DNA from: Nocardioides sp.
GTDB lineage: Bacteria > Actinomycetota > Actinomycetes > Propionibacteriales > Nocardioidaceae
Direction of reading: 5' to 3'
DNA length: 7,184 bases
Assembly (NCBI GenBank): GCA_030145945.1
Contig: JASLDK010000298.1
Coordinates: 1 to 7,184 of the forward strand
The notes under the pieces were generated by a model. That model ran no database searches and was not told where the DNA came from. It was given only the letters and a program-made list of their open reading frames with translations. The position numbers were made by a program, and so were the translations under genes. Positions within the stretch are counted from its first letter, which is position 1; each line of letters opens with the position of its first letter. Shown here one piece after another: positions 1 through 6,643 of this stretch.

Positions 1-193
1 CGCGCTCGGTCTCGGGCGTCGGCTTGCCGGAGGTCACGCCCTTGAGGGTGTAGTTCTCCTGCGGGGTCTCGTCCGGCGTGTGGCCGAAGTAGCCCTTCTC
101 GTTGGCCTCGTCGAACTTCGCCTGAACCTCAGCCGCGCCGAGGTCGTCAGCGGGGTTCTCGGGGGCATCCGTCGTCTTCTTGGCAGTCGCCAT
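1..193 (-). CDS. Small phage structural-region protein, N-terminal part (cut by window edge)
   Basis: The first 64 codons of a gene that continues beyond the left edge. It starts at an ATG (191-193) preceded by a good ribosome site, GGAGAG, at 201-206 with 7 bases of spacing, which fixes the start. The protein begins MATAKKTTDAPENPADD, is hydrophilic and acidic, and has no membrane segment or signal peptide. It contains the stretch NYTLKGVTSGKPTPETE. From memory, short proteins with a similar GVT-x-G-x-PTPET motif sit just after the major capsid gene in many actinobacterial siphophages, where they are usually left without a function. Position suggests a role in head completion or the head-tail joint, but that is inference only. 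Its start overlaps the doubtful 72-residue ORF by 47 bases. I am confident it is a real gene and not confident of its job. Confidence 0.8.
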   Translation of the reverse strand, partial: MATAKKTTDAPENPADDLGAAEVQAKFDEANEKGYFGHTPDETPQENYTLKGVTSGKPTPETER

Positions 194-365
194 AGGTCTT
201 CTCTCCGATCATCGGTATGGCCTGCCCGGGGATCAGGGCTGACCAGTCGTCACGAATCTGTTCAGCGGGCGCCTCGCTGACAGGAGTGAGATCGACGAAG
301 TCGTCACAGGCGTTGGCCACCTGCTCCTTGTGTCGAAGATCCCACCCCCGCCAGCGAAGCGTCAT
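147..365 (-). CDS. Hypothetical 72-residue protein after the capsid gene (doubtful)
   Basis: An ORF of 72 codons that starts at an ATG only 5 bases after the capsid stop codon and fills an otherwise empty gap. The product begins MTLRWRGWDLRHKEQ and has an acidic middle and a Cys-containing tail (YGDCQEDDGC). I do not recognise a family. Points for it: tight placement in the operon and an open frame across the whole gap. Points against: there is no clear ribosome site before the ATG; codon use looks less GC-biased than in the neighbours; and the last 47 bases overlap the next gene, which has its own strong ribosome site inside this ORF. An alternative start is the GTG at 315-317 (residue 17), which has AAGGAG just upstream but only 3 bases of spacing. 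It could be a real small head protein or merely an untranslated spacer. Confidence 0.4.
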   Translation of the reverse strand: MTLRWRGWDLRHKEQVANACDDFVDLTPVSEAPAEQIRDDWSALIPGQAIPMIGEKTYGDCQEDDGCPREPR

Positions 366-370
366 GTCGA

Positions 371-1312
371 TCAGGCAGCCGGCGAACGAAGAACCGCGAA
401 CGGCGAGCGCGCGGACTCCGTGGACTGCTGGTAGTTGATCGGGTTCGCGACCGCGTAGGCGGCACGGAACACGAGACGCAGGGCGACCATGTCCTGCTGC
501 GGCAGGTTGTACACGATCGCACCGGCGTTGTCGGTGATGACGCCCTCGGTGATCAGCTTGTAGGTCATGTCCTGTCGGACGCCGACCACGAGCTTGGTGA
601 AGTCGCCCGCGAGCACCTCGGCCGCATTGACGCCGGTGGGCCAGAGGCCAGCCAGCGAGCCGGGGTAGGCGATCGTCGGGATGTCCTCGGGGAGGTTGAG
701 GATCTGGCCATCGGTGGCGCGGACCTTGCGGAGGCGACCACGGGTAGTGACGTTGCCGATCGCGCCGTTGGGGACGTAGCCGTCCGCCTCGAGCGTGCCG
801 ACGAGGTCAGACAGGTCGCCGTGGAGGCCACCGTTGTCGGCGGTGTTGGTGCCGCGTGCGACGACGTTGCCAGCGGCGACCGCCTTGCCGACGAGGTTGC
901 CCTCGGCGGCCCACGTGGCCGGCGCGTTGGTACCGAAGATGACAGCGGCGTCGAGCGTCCGCGCGATGGCGGTCTCCATGAGCGGCTGGATGGCGGCCCA
1001 GACGTCGAATCCGGCGTCGTCGAGCACGGCCTCAGGGATCGGGACGATGGTCGCGATCTCCTCGACGTACATGTACTTGTTGTCCCATGCGGTCTTGGTG
1101 GTCTGCTTCAGGCCAGTGTCGCCGGAGACGAAGTAGGCGGTCGGCAGCGCGGACAGGACCGGGAACCGGGTCTGGTTGCGCGAGATCGGGATGCGCTGGC
1201 CCAGTTCGAGGACAGCGGACTGCTCGGCGAGGCTCGTCAGCATGGCCGTCGAGACCTCTTCGGGCACGAGTGCGGCGGCGTCGGAACGCGACACGAGGGA
1301 GTTGTACGGCAC
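371..1312 (-). CDS. Major capsid protein, HK97 fold
   Basis: The 313-residue product is the phage head shell subunit, assembling as hexamers and pentamers around the scaffold. It matches actinophage HK97-fold capsid proteins in layout: an N-terminal arm (about 1-50); a PVLSALPTAYFVSGDTG segment (about 51-67) leading into the extended-loop region with AWDNKYMYVEEIATIVPIPE (75-94); a long spine helix (about 104-126, VWAAIQPLMETAIARTLDAA); a central domain; and a beta-rich end (about 231-293, GDFTKLVVGVRQDMTYKL and VALRLVFRAAYAVANPI). The C-terminus PFAVLRSPAA resembles the usual family ending. The start is a GTG at 1310-1312, supported by a near-perfect ribosome site AGGAGGT at 1317-1323. There is no long N-terminal delta domain like that of HK97 itself, which fits the separate scaffold gene upstream. 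The strong ribosome site fits a protein needed in hundreds of copies. Confidence 0.95.
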   Translation of the reverse strand: MPYNSLVSRSDAAALVPEEVSTAMLTSLAEQSAVLELGQRIPISRNQTRFPVLSALPTAYFVSGDTGLKQTTKTAWDNKYMYVEEIATIVPIPEAVLDDAGFDVWAAIQPLMETAIARTLDAAVIFGTNAPATWAAEGNLVGKAVAAGNVVARGTNTADNGGLHGDLSDLVGTLEADGYVPNGAIGNVTTRGRLRKVRATDGQILNLPEDIPTIAYPGSLAGLWPTGVNAAEVLAGDFTKLVVGVRQDMTYKLITEGVITDNAGAIVYNLPQQDMVALRLVFRAAYAVANPINYQQSTESARSPFAVLRSPAA

Positions 1313-1349
1313 GGTGACCTCCTAAGGTCAGTGGTCGGTTGCAGCCAGG

Positions 1350-1367
1350 CCAGCCGTGCCGGGCTGG
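1350..1367 (-). promoter_or_regulatory. Hairpin in the scaffold-capsid gap
   Basis: A perfect 6-bp inverted repeat, CCAGCC / GGCTGG, with a 6-base loop lies in the 62-base gap between the scaffold stop codon and the capsid ribosome site. There is no T-run after it, so it does not look like an ordinary terminator. It could stabilise or mark the end of the capsid mRNA. The structure is visible; any function is inferred, and a stem of this length can occur by chance in DNA this GC-rich. Confidence 0.35.
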
Positions 1368-1374
1368 TGCTGCG

Positions 1375-1902
1375 TCACGCGCGGCCGGCGGCCTTGCGAA
1401 TGAGTCCCGACATGCCGCCCTGTGGTGCGACGGTCGGGGTTCGGGGGCCTCCGTCGAATGACGGGGTCGGTGTTTCCTTCTTCGGGAGGCCGTCGACGAA
1501 TGCCTTGATGGCCTTGTCGTCGGGCTCGCCGTCTTCGCCGACAAACCGGCCCAGGTCGAGGTACTCCAAGACGCCGGTCAGGTCTGCGCTCGCCTCGGCG
1601 GCGGCAGCCTTGATGTCGGCGGTGGCCAGACGCTTGCCGAACTCGGCGGTTGCGGCCGTGCGGCCCTTGGCTTCGGCCTCGGCGACCGCGCGCTCGGCAT
1701 CGGTCATCGCGGCCTTGCGCTGCTCGTCGAACTCGCGAGCCTTGGTGCCGTTCTCCTTCGCCCGGGACTCCCACTTGCGGGACTCCTTGGTGATCTCTTC
1801 GATCCGAGCCTGGAGGTCCTCGAGAGTCGGCGTCTCGGTGGTCTCGGTGGCGGACTGCTGCTCCTGTGCAGGTGCGACGGTTTCGGATGCTGCTTCGGTC
1901 AT
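1375..1902 (-). CDS. Capsid scaffolding protein
   Basis: A 175-residue protein that should form the temporary internal scaffold of the prohead and leave or be degraded before DNA fills it. The assignment rests on composition, position and ending rather than on a catalytic motif. The N-terminus is Thr/Glu/Gln-rich and probably disordered (1-26). It is followed by a long charged helix or coiled coil (about 27-105, rich in E, K, R and A). Next comes a short acidic segment (LEYLDLGRFVGEDGEPDD, 112-129), then a Pro/Gly-rich linker. The C-terminal tail MSGLIRKAAGRA is basic and helical. Such a tail is typical of actinophage scaffolds and in well-studied scaffolds binds the shell protein. It lies directly before the capsid gene, the standard order. 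The ATG at 1900-1902 has GGGAGA at 1909-1914 with 6 bases of spacing. No protease domain is visible. Confidence 0.9.
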   Translation of the reverse strand: MTEAASETVAPAQEQQSATETTETPTLEDLQARIEEITKESRKWESRAKENGTKAREFDEQRKAAMTDAERAVAEAEAKGRTAATAEFGKRLATADIKAAAAEASADLTGVLEYLDLGRFVGEDGEPDDKAIKAFVDGLPKKETPTPSFDGGPRTPTVAPQGGMSGLIRKAAGRA

Positions 1903-1930
1903 TGCTTGTCTCCCGTGCGGGGGTGTAGTT

Positions 1931-1964
1931 CGCCTGTGCAGGCGCTTCCGCCGGTTGGCGGGAA
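1931..1964 (-). promoter_or_regulatory. Two tandem hairpins between MuF-like and scaffold genes
   Basis: Immediately after the stop codon of the MuF-like gene lie two adjacent inverted repeats. One has core CCGCC / GGCGG around a 4-base loop (1948-1961), extended by TTC/GAA pairs with one bulge to 1946-1964. The other is CGCCT / AGGCG around GCAC (1931-1944). No T-run follows on the minus strand, and the scaffold ribosome site begins 17 bases further on. They may act as an mRNA stability or processing element, or as a weak attenuator. The repeats are seen directly; the role is inferred. Confidence 0.4.
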
Positions 1965-1965
1965 G

Positions 1966-2964
1966 TCAGGTGAGGTAGCCCCAGTGGCGCAGCATCTCGA
2001 TTGCCTCGTCGCGAGTCTTGACCTGCCGGTAGATGCCCTCGGGCGTCGGGAAGGCCGTGTTTGTGGCTCGTGGCAGGTGTGCGAACGGCGCCATCAGGTC
2101 GGGATGGCCGGACGCGATTGAAGCTCGGCGACTCGCTTCAGCGGCAGCATCGAAGCGAGCCTTCTTCTCGGCGAGGTGGATCTGGCGGGCGCTCAAGCTG
2201 CGGTCGGTGGCCGTGGTCGACATGCCTCGGGTGGCGTTGACGACGCGGCTGATGTCAGCGCCGTTGTCGATCGCAAACCGTTGCGCTTCGGTCAGGTCGC
2301 GAATCTCGCCACGCCGATAGGCATCCATCGGGTCGAGCACGAAGCCTTCGGCCTGAGCCCACGACGAGTTGCGAACCGGGAGATTGACGCAGTCGCAACG
2401 TGGGTGGCGCTGGAATCCCGTCGACCACTTGTAGACGCGTCCGGCGAGGATCGCGCACCGTTGGCAGGAAGGTGGATTGAGGACGCGGACGGTGCCTTGC
2501 AGGTTCTTCCGACTGGCAGTCATCACACCGACGACCTGACGTGCGGTGTCGGCGACCTGAAGCTTGACCATCAGGTCGAGCCAGTTGCCGCCCTGATCGA
2601 GCGCCGTGCCGGTCGGGGCGCCTTCGCCGACCGACGACTTGGCCGAAGCGACCGCACCGTAGGCCAGTGAGTCCAGAGGGCGACCGTCCGAGGCGCGCCC
2701 AACGAATGCGTTCAGTCGCGGGCCGCCTGTCGGCTGGTCGGCCAGATCAGTTTCCCTCAGCACTGTCGGCACGTACCGAAGGCCGGCGCGTGCCACTTCC
2801 TCTTGGGCCGCGACGAGGACGTGCAGGATTGCCGGACCTGTTCGCTGCCACGAGATATCGAAGTCGTCGCCCATCTGTCGCCAGAGGCGACGGATCTCGG
2901 CGGCAGCGGTCGCATTGACGCGCTGCTGCAAGGCGTAGAACTCAGTTGCCGCCCGCGGCAGCAT
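1966..2964 (-). CDS. MuF-like minor head protein (often called capsid maturation protease/MuF)
   Basis: A 332-residue protein placed between portal and scaffold, the usual place for a Mu gpF / SPP1 gp7-like minor head protein, which sits inside the prohead near the portal. The N-terminal half (about 1-160) is helical, starting AATEFYALQQRVNATAAAE. At 163-196 is the signature NPPSCQRCAILAGRVYKW followed by FQRHPRCDC. It contains C167, C170, H188, C190 and C192, which look able to bind a metal. A second family-like stretch is LTEAQRFAIDNGADISRVVNA (224-244). The C-terminal part, to about 332, is less conserved, with no toxin domain visible. Actinophage annotations often call these capsid maturation proteases, but I see no clear protease catalytic set. 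The ATG lies inside the end of the portal gene (23-base overlap), suggesting coupled translation; GAAGG sits 9 bases upstream of it. Confidence 0.88.
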   Translation of the reverse strand: MLPRAATEFYALQQRVNATAAAEIRRLWRQMGDDFDISWQRTGPAILHVLVAAQEEVARAGLRYVPTVLRETDLADQPTGGPRLNAFVGRASDGRPLDSLAYGAVASAKSSVGEGAPTGTALDQGGNWLDLMVKLQVADTARQVVGVMTASRKNLQGTVRVLNPPSCQRCAILAGRVYKWSTGFQRHPRCDCVNLPVRNSSWAQAEGFVLDPMDAYRRGEIRDLTEAQRFAIDNGADISRVVNATRGMSTTATDRSLSARQIHLAEKKARFDAAAEASRRASIASGHPDLMAPFAHLPRATNTAFPTPEGIYRQVKTRDEAIEMLRHWGYLT

Positions 2965-4336
2965 CGCGGACCGCCTTCACGCCAGCGGCCGAGAGGTTCG
3001 CGGCCTCGGCGGCATCCTCGTCCTCGAGGCGCTCGATCTGAGTTGCCGAGTAGCCGTAGTCCTCGCGCGCTTGGCGAAGCGACGAGATGCGAGTCTGGTA
3101 GCGCTTCACGATCGCGTCAGTGCGCTCGCCCTCGGTGCGATACTGCGGATCAGCCCAGATGGTCTCCATGTGAGCGTCGCTGCCACCAGCGAGGCCAGCG
3201 GCACGCCGAGCCACGCGCATTGTCTCCTCTGCGGCCTCGCTGAACGGACGCATCCGCTGCTTCACCTTCGAGACCAGGCCAGATTCGGCGGCCTGAAGCG
3301 TCGATCCGTTGACGTTGTTCAACTCGCCAAGCAGGTACTGGGCCGGCGTGCGAGACCGCGAGGCGATGTCCTTGACGTCCTCGCGCTTGGCGTTGGAGTA
3401 CGGGTCAAGCGGGGCCACGGCGAAGTTTCCGAACTTGGTCTCTGCGATGTCCGTCGTCACCATGCGGTTGCGGCCGAACTCGACGACGTTCGGATTGCCG
3501 TCAGCGTCCTCGTCAGGGAAGGCGGCGGCCCACTTCTGCGGGTCGACGCCGAATTCCTGAGTCTGGAGGCGATCGAATAGCGTCTTGTTGACGCGATCCT
3601 GCACGTCCGTGAGGTCCCACAGTTCCGACGTGCCCCCGGTCAACAGGCGCGGGTTGTTCGGGACCTCGATCATCGAGACCACGCCGAGCGGGTTGGTGCG
3701 CTGGCCGTTCGGTTGCTCACCCGTCACTTCGCGCTCAACCCATGCCGGATTCTTGGGCATGTTGCCGCTCTTGGGGCGCTGCGCCTGGAACTTGTAGATG
3801 TGGGTCGGGAGCTGGAGAGTCGCGTGGATCTGACCCGTCCAGTCGTCGTCCCACACCTTCAAGGCGGCGGCGCGCAGGCGACGGTTCGTGCCCGGGACGT
3901 GTTCGACAATGACCTGAGAGGCGTGCTCGACCCAGATGTGCGGAGTCGTGATGTCGGTCGGGTTCGGTGCCACGTGAAAGTAGGAAACGCCGCTGATGAG
4001 CGCCTCGAGCCACGCCATGTCCGAGTCGGAATCAAGGTTGTTGGCCTGCCAGAGACGCCAGGTGTCCCGATCGGCGGCCGCGTCGTCGCCGACGCGGAAG
4101 CCGTCGATGCGAAGACGCTCTGCGGTCGCGTCACAGACCAGGCCCATGTAGTTCGAACGGGTCATCTTGACGATCTGGCGGAACTCGTCGCGAGCCTGCG
4201 GCGCCACCCATGGCAGCGGGTGCTCGCCGGAGTAGTAGTTGCTGAAGAACTCGACCATGTCGCGGCGGTCGTTGAGTTGCTTGTACAGGCGGTTCAGCCA
4301 CCACTCAGGGGAGAGCGGCACGAGCACGTCGGGCAC
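2942..4336 (-). CDS. Portal protein, SPP1 gp6-like family
   Basis: The 464-residue subunit of the ring at one capsid vertex through which DNA enters and leaves. Length and motifs fit the Gp6-like portal family of actinophages. Visible features are an N-terminal helical start with YYSGEHPLPW (34-43); the wing/stem region with MTRSNYMGLVCDATAERL (58-75); VPNNPRLLTGGTSELWDLTD (225-244) leading into a long helix, QDRVNKTLFDRL; the segment TPAQYLLGELNNVNGSTLQA (330-349) followed by AESGLVSKVKQRMRPF; and a charged C-terminal helix ending in Ala/Gly-rich sequence. The start is GTG at 4334-4336 with ribosome site GGGGAGA at 4341-4347, just after the TerL stop codon, leaving an 11-base gap. It directly follows the large terminase, its docking partner during packaging, and overlaps the MuF-like gene. 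Confidence 0.95.
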   Translation of the reverse strand: MPDVLVPLSPEWWLNRLYKQLNDRRDMVEFFSNYYSGEHPLPWVAPQARDEFRQIVKMTRSNYMGLVCDATAERLRIDGFRVGDDAAADRDTWRLWQANNLDSDSDMAWLEALISGVSYFHVAPNPTDITTPHIWVEHASQVIVEHVPGTNRRLRAAALKVWDDDWTGQIHATLQLPTHIYKFQAQRPKSGNMPKNPAWVEREVTGEQPNGQRTNPLGVVSMIEVPNNPRLLTGGTSELWDLTDVQDRVNKTLFDRLQTQEFGVDPQKWAAAFPDEDADGNPNVVEFGRNRMVTTDIAETKFGNFAVAPLDPYSNAKREDVKDIASRSRTPAQYLLGELNNVNGSTLQAAESGLVSKVKQRMRPFSEAAEETMRVARRAAGLAGGSDAHMETIWADPQYRTEGERTDAIVKRYQTRISSLRQAREDYGYSATQIERLEDEDAAEAANLSAAGVKAVRDAAAGGN

Positions 4337-4347
4337 GAGATCTCCCC

Positions 4348-6084
4348 TCAGTAGGCGGATGCGCGTCCTGTGACGCGAGTAAGTCCCTTGGCTGCTTCCG
4401 GGGCGCGGACAATGCCGTCGAGCCCTGTCACGGCCGCCTGGATACCGTCAATGCGGGTGCTGGACAACTTGCGGTCGGGCTTCACGGGTCGAATGTTCTC
4501 GGCGTCGTCCTTCTTGACCTCGACTACCGAAGCCATCCACCGCAGGACCGGATTTCCGCCGTGCGCGAACTCAGCGCGGCCGACCAGTCGCTCCATCTCC
4601 TTGCAGGCGGGCGAGAGGCCCGAATAGGTCTGTGCCACGGGCACAACCTCGACACCACGGAGTTCGGTGTCGAGCTCTTGGACCATCTGGCCGGCGAACA
4701 TGCGGTCGTAGGAGACGCGCTGCATGTCGAAGTGCTTGCAGTCGCCGATGACCGCGGCCTTGACGTCGCCGTAGTCGATGACGTCGCCCTCGGAGGTGGA
4801 GACCAGTCCAGCCTCGATCCACTTCGTGAGCGGGATCTGGCACTTGCGCTCGATGCTGTCGACCATCGTCTCCGGCACCCAGAATCGAGTCAGCAGGTCG
4901 AAGCGCCGGCCGGGCGTCTTTGACTCGACCCAGACTGCCCATGCGGTGAAGTCCGAGACCGCGGAGAGGTCGAGACCGCCCCACGCCTTGCGGCCACGGA
5001 GCGCGGCTCGATTGACCTCGCCGTCGAGCGTGTCCCAGCGGGCCAGATCCAACCACTTGACCTGCTCCCGGGTGCGGAGGTTGAGCGAGAGGCGCAGGAA
5101 GCCGGGCAGTGCCGACGGCGTCGTCTTGGCGACGTTCGCCTGCTTCTGCAAGTAGGAGAGAGTGGGCGACTTCCCGAGGCCCGGGTTCGCCTTGCGCCAC
5201 GTCGCCTCGGCGAACGGATCATCGTTCTTGTCGGCCGCCCAGATGACGCCGTAGTGCGTCGGATCGGACACGACGCCATTCGCTACGTTGCGGGTATAGG
5301 TGTGCTTCTCGTCATAGATCGTGCCCTCTTCGGCCTCGTCGGCCGTCGTAATGAACACGATCAGCGGCTGCTCGCGAGCGCCAGTGCCAGTTTCGATCGC
5401 CTCGACCAGCGCACGACGCAGGCGCAGCGTGTGAACCTCGTCGATCACCGCACCGGAGACGTTCAAGCCATGCGCCACCTCAGCGACACGCGACAGGACG
5501 CGGAGAATGCCGCCCGTCCGGGGGACGCGGACCAGATCCTTGAGCGGCTCTACCCGCTTCCTCGCGGCCGGCGAGGTGAGGATCATCCGCTTGGCATCCT
5601 CGAACACGCGCCCGGCCTGCGTGGTCGAGCCTGCGGCGTTGTAGACCTCGGCGCCCATCTCGCCATCGGCCAGCAGCAATACGCCGGAGATGCCAGACGA
5701 GAGGGTCGACTTGCCGTTCTTCCGCGGGACCTCGATCCACACCGTGCGGATCACGCGGACGACGCGATCAACCTCGGCGTCGTAATAGACCCAGCCGAAC
5801 ACCGGCGCGAGCACCCAGGCGACCTGCCAGGGGTCGAGACCTTCGCCGAGCCGCATCGAGACGCCGGCCCAGCGACCCTTGGTGTGCTTGAACGCCGAAA
5901 GCGCGCGTAGCGCCTTGCGCGCCTTCTCGACGTCGAACCAAGCATCGGGATGCTTGTCGGATTGGAATGCACAGACGAGCGGGGCGCGAGACTCCGCGTC
6001 GGCGATCTGTTCCTCGGTCAGCCCGAGTTCAAGCAGGGCTTCACGAGGGACCGGCAGGCTAGCTGTCGAACGGGTCGTCGTCAT
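4348..6084 (-). CDS. terL: Terminase large subunit (packaging ATPase and nuclease)
   Basis: A 578-residue, two-domain DNA-packaging motor of the HK97-type terminase family. The ATPase domain carries a Walker A-like loop, VPRKNGKST (119-127, K125); a Walker B with catalytic glutamate, AVIDEVH (212-218, D215/E216); and a coupling-type segment, VFITTAD (243-249). The C-terminal nuclease domain starts near GGLDLSAVSDFTAW (369-382, D372). Further likely metal-binding acids are D460 (VSYDR) and D546 (STRIDGIQ); the last two assignments are by position and less certain. The motor binds the portal, hydrolyses ATP to move DNA and cuts at the packaging site. Length is normal for the family and no key motif is missing. 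The ATG at 6082-6084 overlaps the end of terS by 26 bases, with GGAG 7 bases upstream. Confidence 0.97.
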   Translation of the reverse strand: MTTTRSTASLPVPREALLELGLTEEQIADAESRAPLVCAFQSDKHPDAWFDVEKARKALRALSAFKHTKGRWAGVSMRLGEGLDPWQVAWVLAPVFGWVYYDAEVDRVVRVIRTVWIEVPRKNGKSTLSSGISGVLLLADGEMGAEVYNAAGSTTQAGRVFEDAKRMILTSPAARKRVEPLKDLVRVPRTGGILRVLSRVAEVAHGLNVSGAVIDEVHTLRLRRALVEAIETGTGAREQPLIVFITTADEAEEGTIYDEKHTYTRNVANGVVSDPTHYGVIWAADKNDDPFAEATWRKANPGLGKSPTLSYLQKQANVAKTTPSALPGFLRLSLNLRTREQVKWLDLARWDTLDGEVNRAALRGRKAWGGLDLSAVSDFTAWAVWVESKTPGRRFDLLTRFWVPETMVDSIERKCQIPLTKWIEAGLVSTSEGDVIDYGDVKAAVIGDCKHFDMQRVSYDRMFAGQMVQELDTELRGVEVVPVAQTYSGLSPACKEMERLVGRAEFAHGGNPVLRWMASVVEVKKDDAENIRPVKPDRKLSSTRIDGIQAAVTGLDGIVRAPEAAKGLTRVTGRASAY

Positions 6085-6529
6085 CCGAGGACTCCGGCCG
6101 GACGATCCCGGCAGCAGCCCGCGGAGACAGGCCCAACTCGCCGACCAGCGACCGCATGTGCGCCCGGTACTGGTTCAGCACCGTCGTGCGCGGGTTCTTG
6201 TTCAAGCCGCCCATGACGCCCTCGACCAGCATTCCCTCGCGGGTGATCGCGCGCTCATTCTCGACGATGCGCGCCCACGTCACGCAGTAGTCAACAAGGA
6301 CTTCTTGCTGCTCGCCGACCAGGCCAGCCGACAGCGTGAGCGTTGGCGCGAGCTTGCGCCACAAGGTGGCGGCGACCTTCGCGCCATCCTCCGGCAGCAG
6401 TTCGGCCCAATCGGGTTCGAGCAGAGCGGACGGCGGCAAGGTGACCGAGTCCTTGACCGGCCGCTTGCCCGGGTTCCCCTCGCGGACGACAGCGAGCGCA
6501 GGCTTGCGGTTGTGACCTCCAGATGTCAC
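6059..6529 (-). CDS. terS: Terminase small subunit, P27 family
   Basis: A 156-residue DNA-recognition subunit of the packaging terminase. It shows the P27-type pattern: a basic start leading to VVREGNPGKRPVK (14-26), then PDWAELLPEDGAKVAATLWRKLAP (39-62), a helix with QEVLVDYCVTWARI (75-88), KNPRTTVLNQYRAHMRSLVGELGLSP (111-136), and an acidic tail ending DDDDPFDS. I chose the GTG at 6527-6529 although the frame stays open to an ATG at 6622. The family normally has only a few residues before the REGNPGKRP motif, and the 31 extra residues would be encoded by what looks like the cos region. The ATG at 6622 has no ribosome site. The GTG has only a G-run followed by GGTGG upstream (6534-6543), which is unusual but G-rich. 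The 26-base overlap with terL suggests coupled translation. Confidence 0.92.
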   Translation of the reverse strand: MTSGGHNRKPALAVVREGNPGKRPVKDSVTLPPSALLEPDWAELLPEDGAKVAATLWRKLAPTLTLSAGLVGEQQEVLVDYCVTWARIVENERAITREGMLVEGVMGGLNKNPRTTVLNQYRAHMRSLVGELGLSPRAAAGIVRPESSDDDDPFDS

Positions 6530-6643
6530 GAGGCCACCCCCCCAAAATCGAAACCGGGTTTGCTGCGGCGGGACAAAGAGGCCTCCCGCAGTCTCTCTGC
6601 CTCGACGCCTTGAGGGGGTCATGCCCCAGGGGCAGCCGTCTGG
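6530..6643. other. Non-coding gap, candidate cos/packaging region
   Basis: This is the gap between the HNH stop codon and the terS start. In cos phages that encode an HNH protein beside the terminase, the cohesive-end site commonly lies here (established pattern, for example HK97). The gap contains unusual signals on the plus strand: a run of seven C (6537-6543) followed by AAAATCG; the interrupted palindrome AAACCGGGTTT (6551-6561); the palindrome GAGGCCTC (6578-6585), whose GAGGCC half recurs at 6530-6535; and the inverted repeat TGCCCCAGGGGCA (6622-6634). The exact cut site and overhang cannot be read from one sequence, so this is a regional call only. Confidence 0.4.

Noticed and set aside
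1032..1774. Minus-strand frames of 148-170 codons overlapping scaffold and capsid
   Set aside because: They are out-of-frame shadows rich in Arg, Pro and His; the overlapping scaffold and capsid frames have proper ribosome sites and family patterns.
821..1978. A 385-codon plus-strand open frame across the capsid and scaffold genes
   Set aside because: It is antisense to two well-recognised genes, has low-complexity R/G/A/S-rich sequence with no family resemblance, and long antisense frames are expected in GC-rich coding DNA.
5254..6613. Long plus-strand open frames opposite the terminase genes
   Set aside because: They mirror the codon bias of terL and terS on the other strand and show no recognisable domain.
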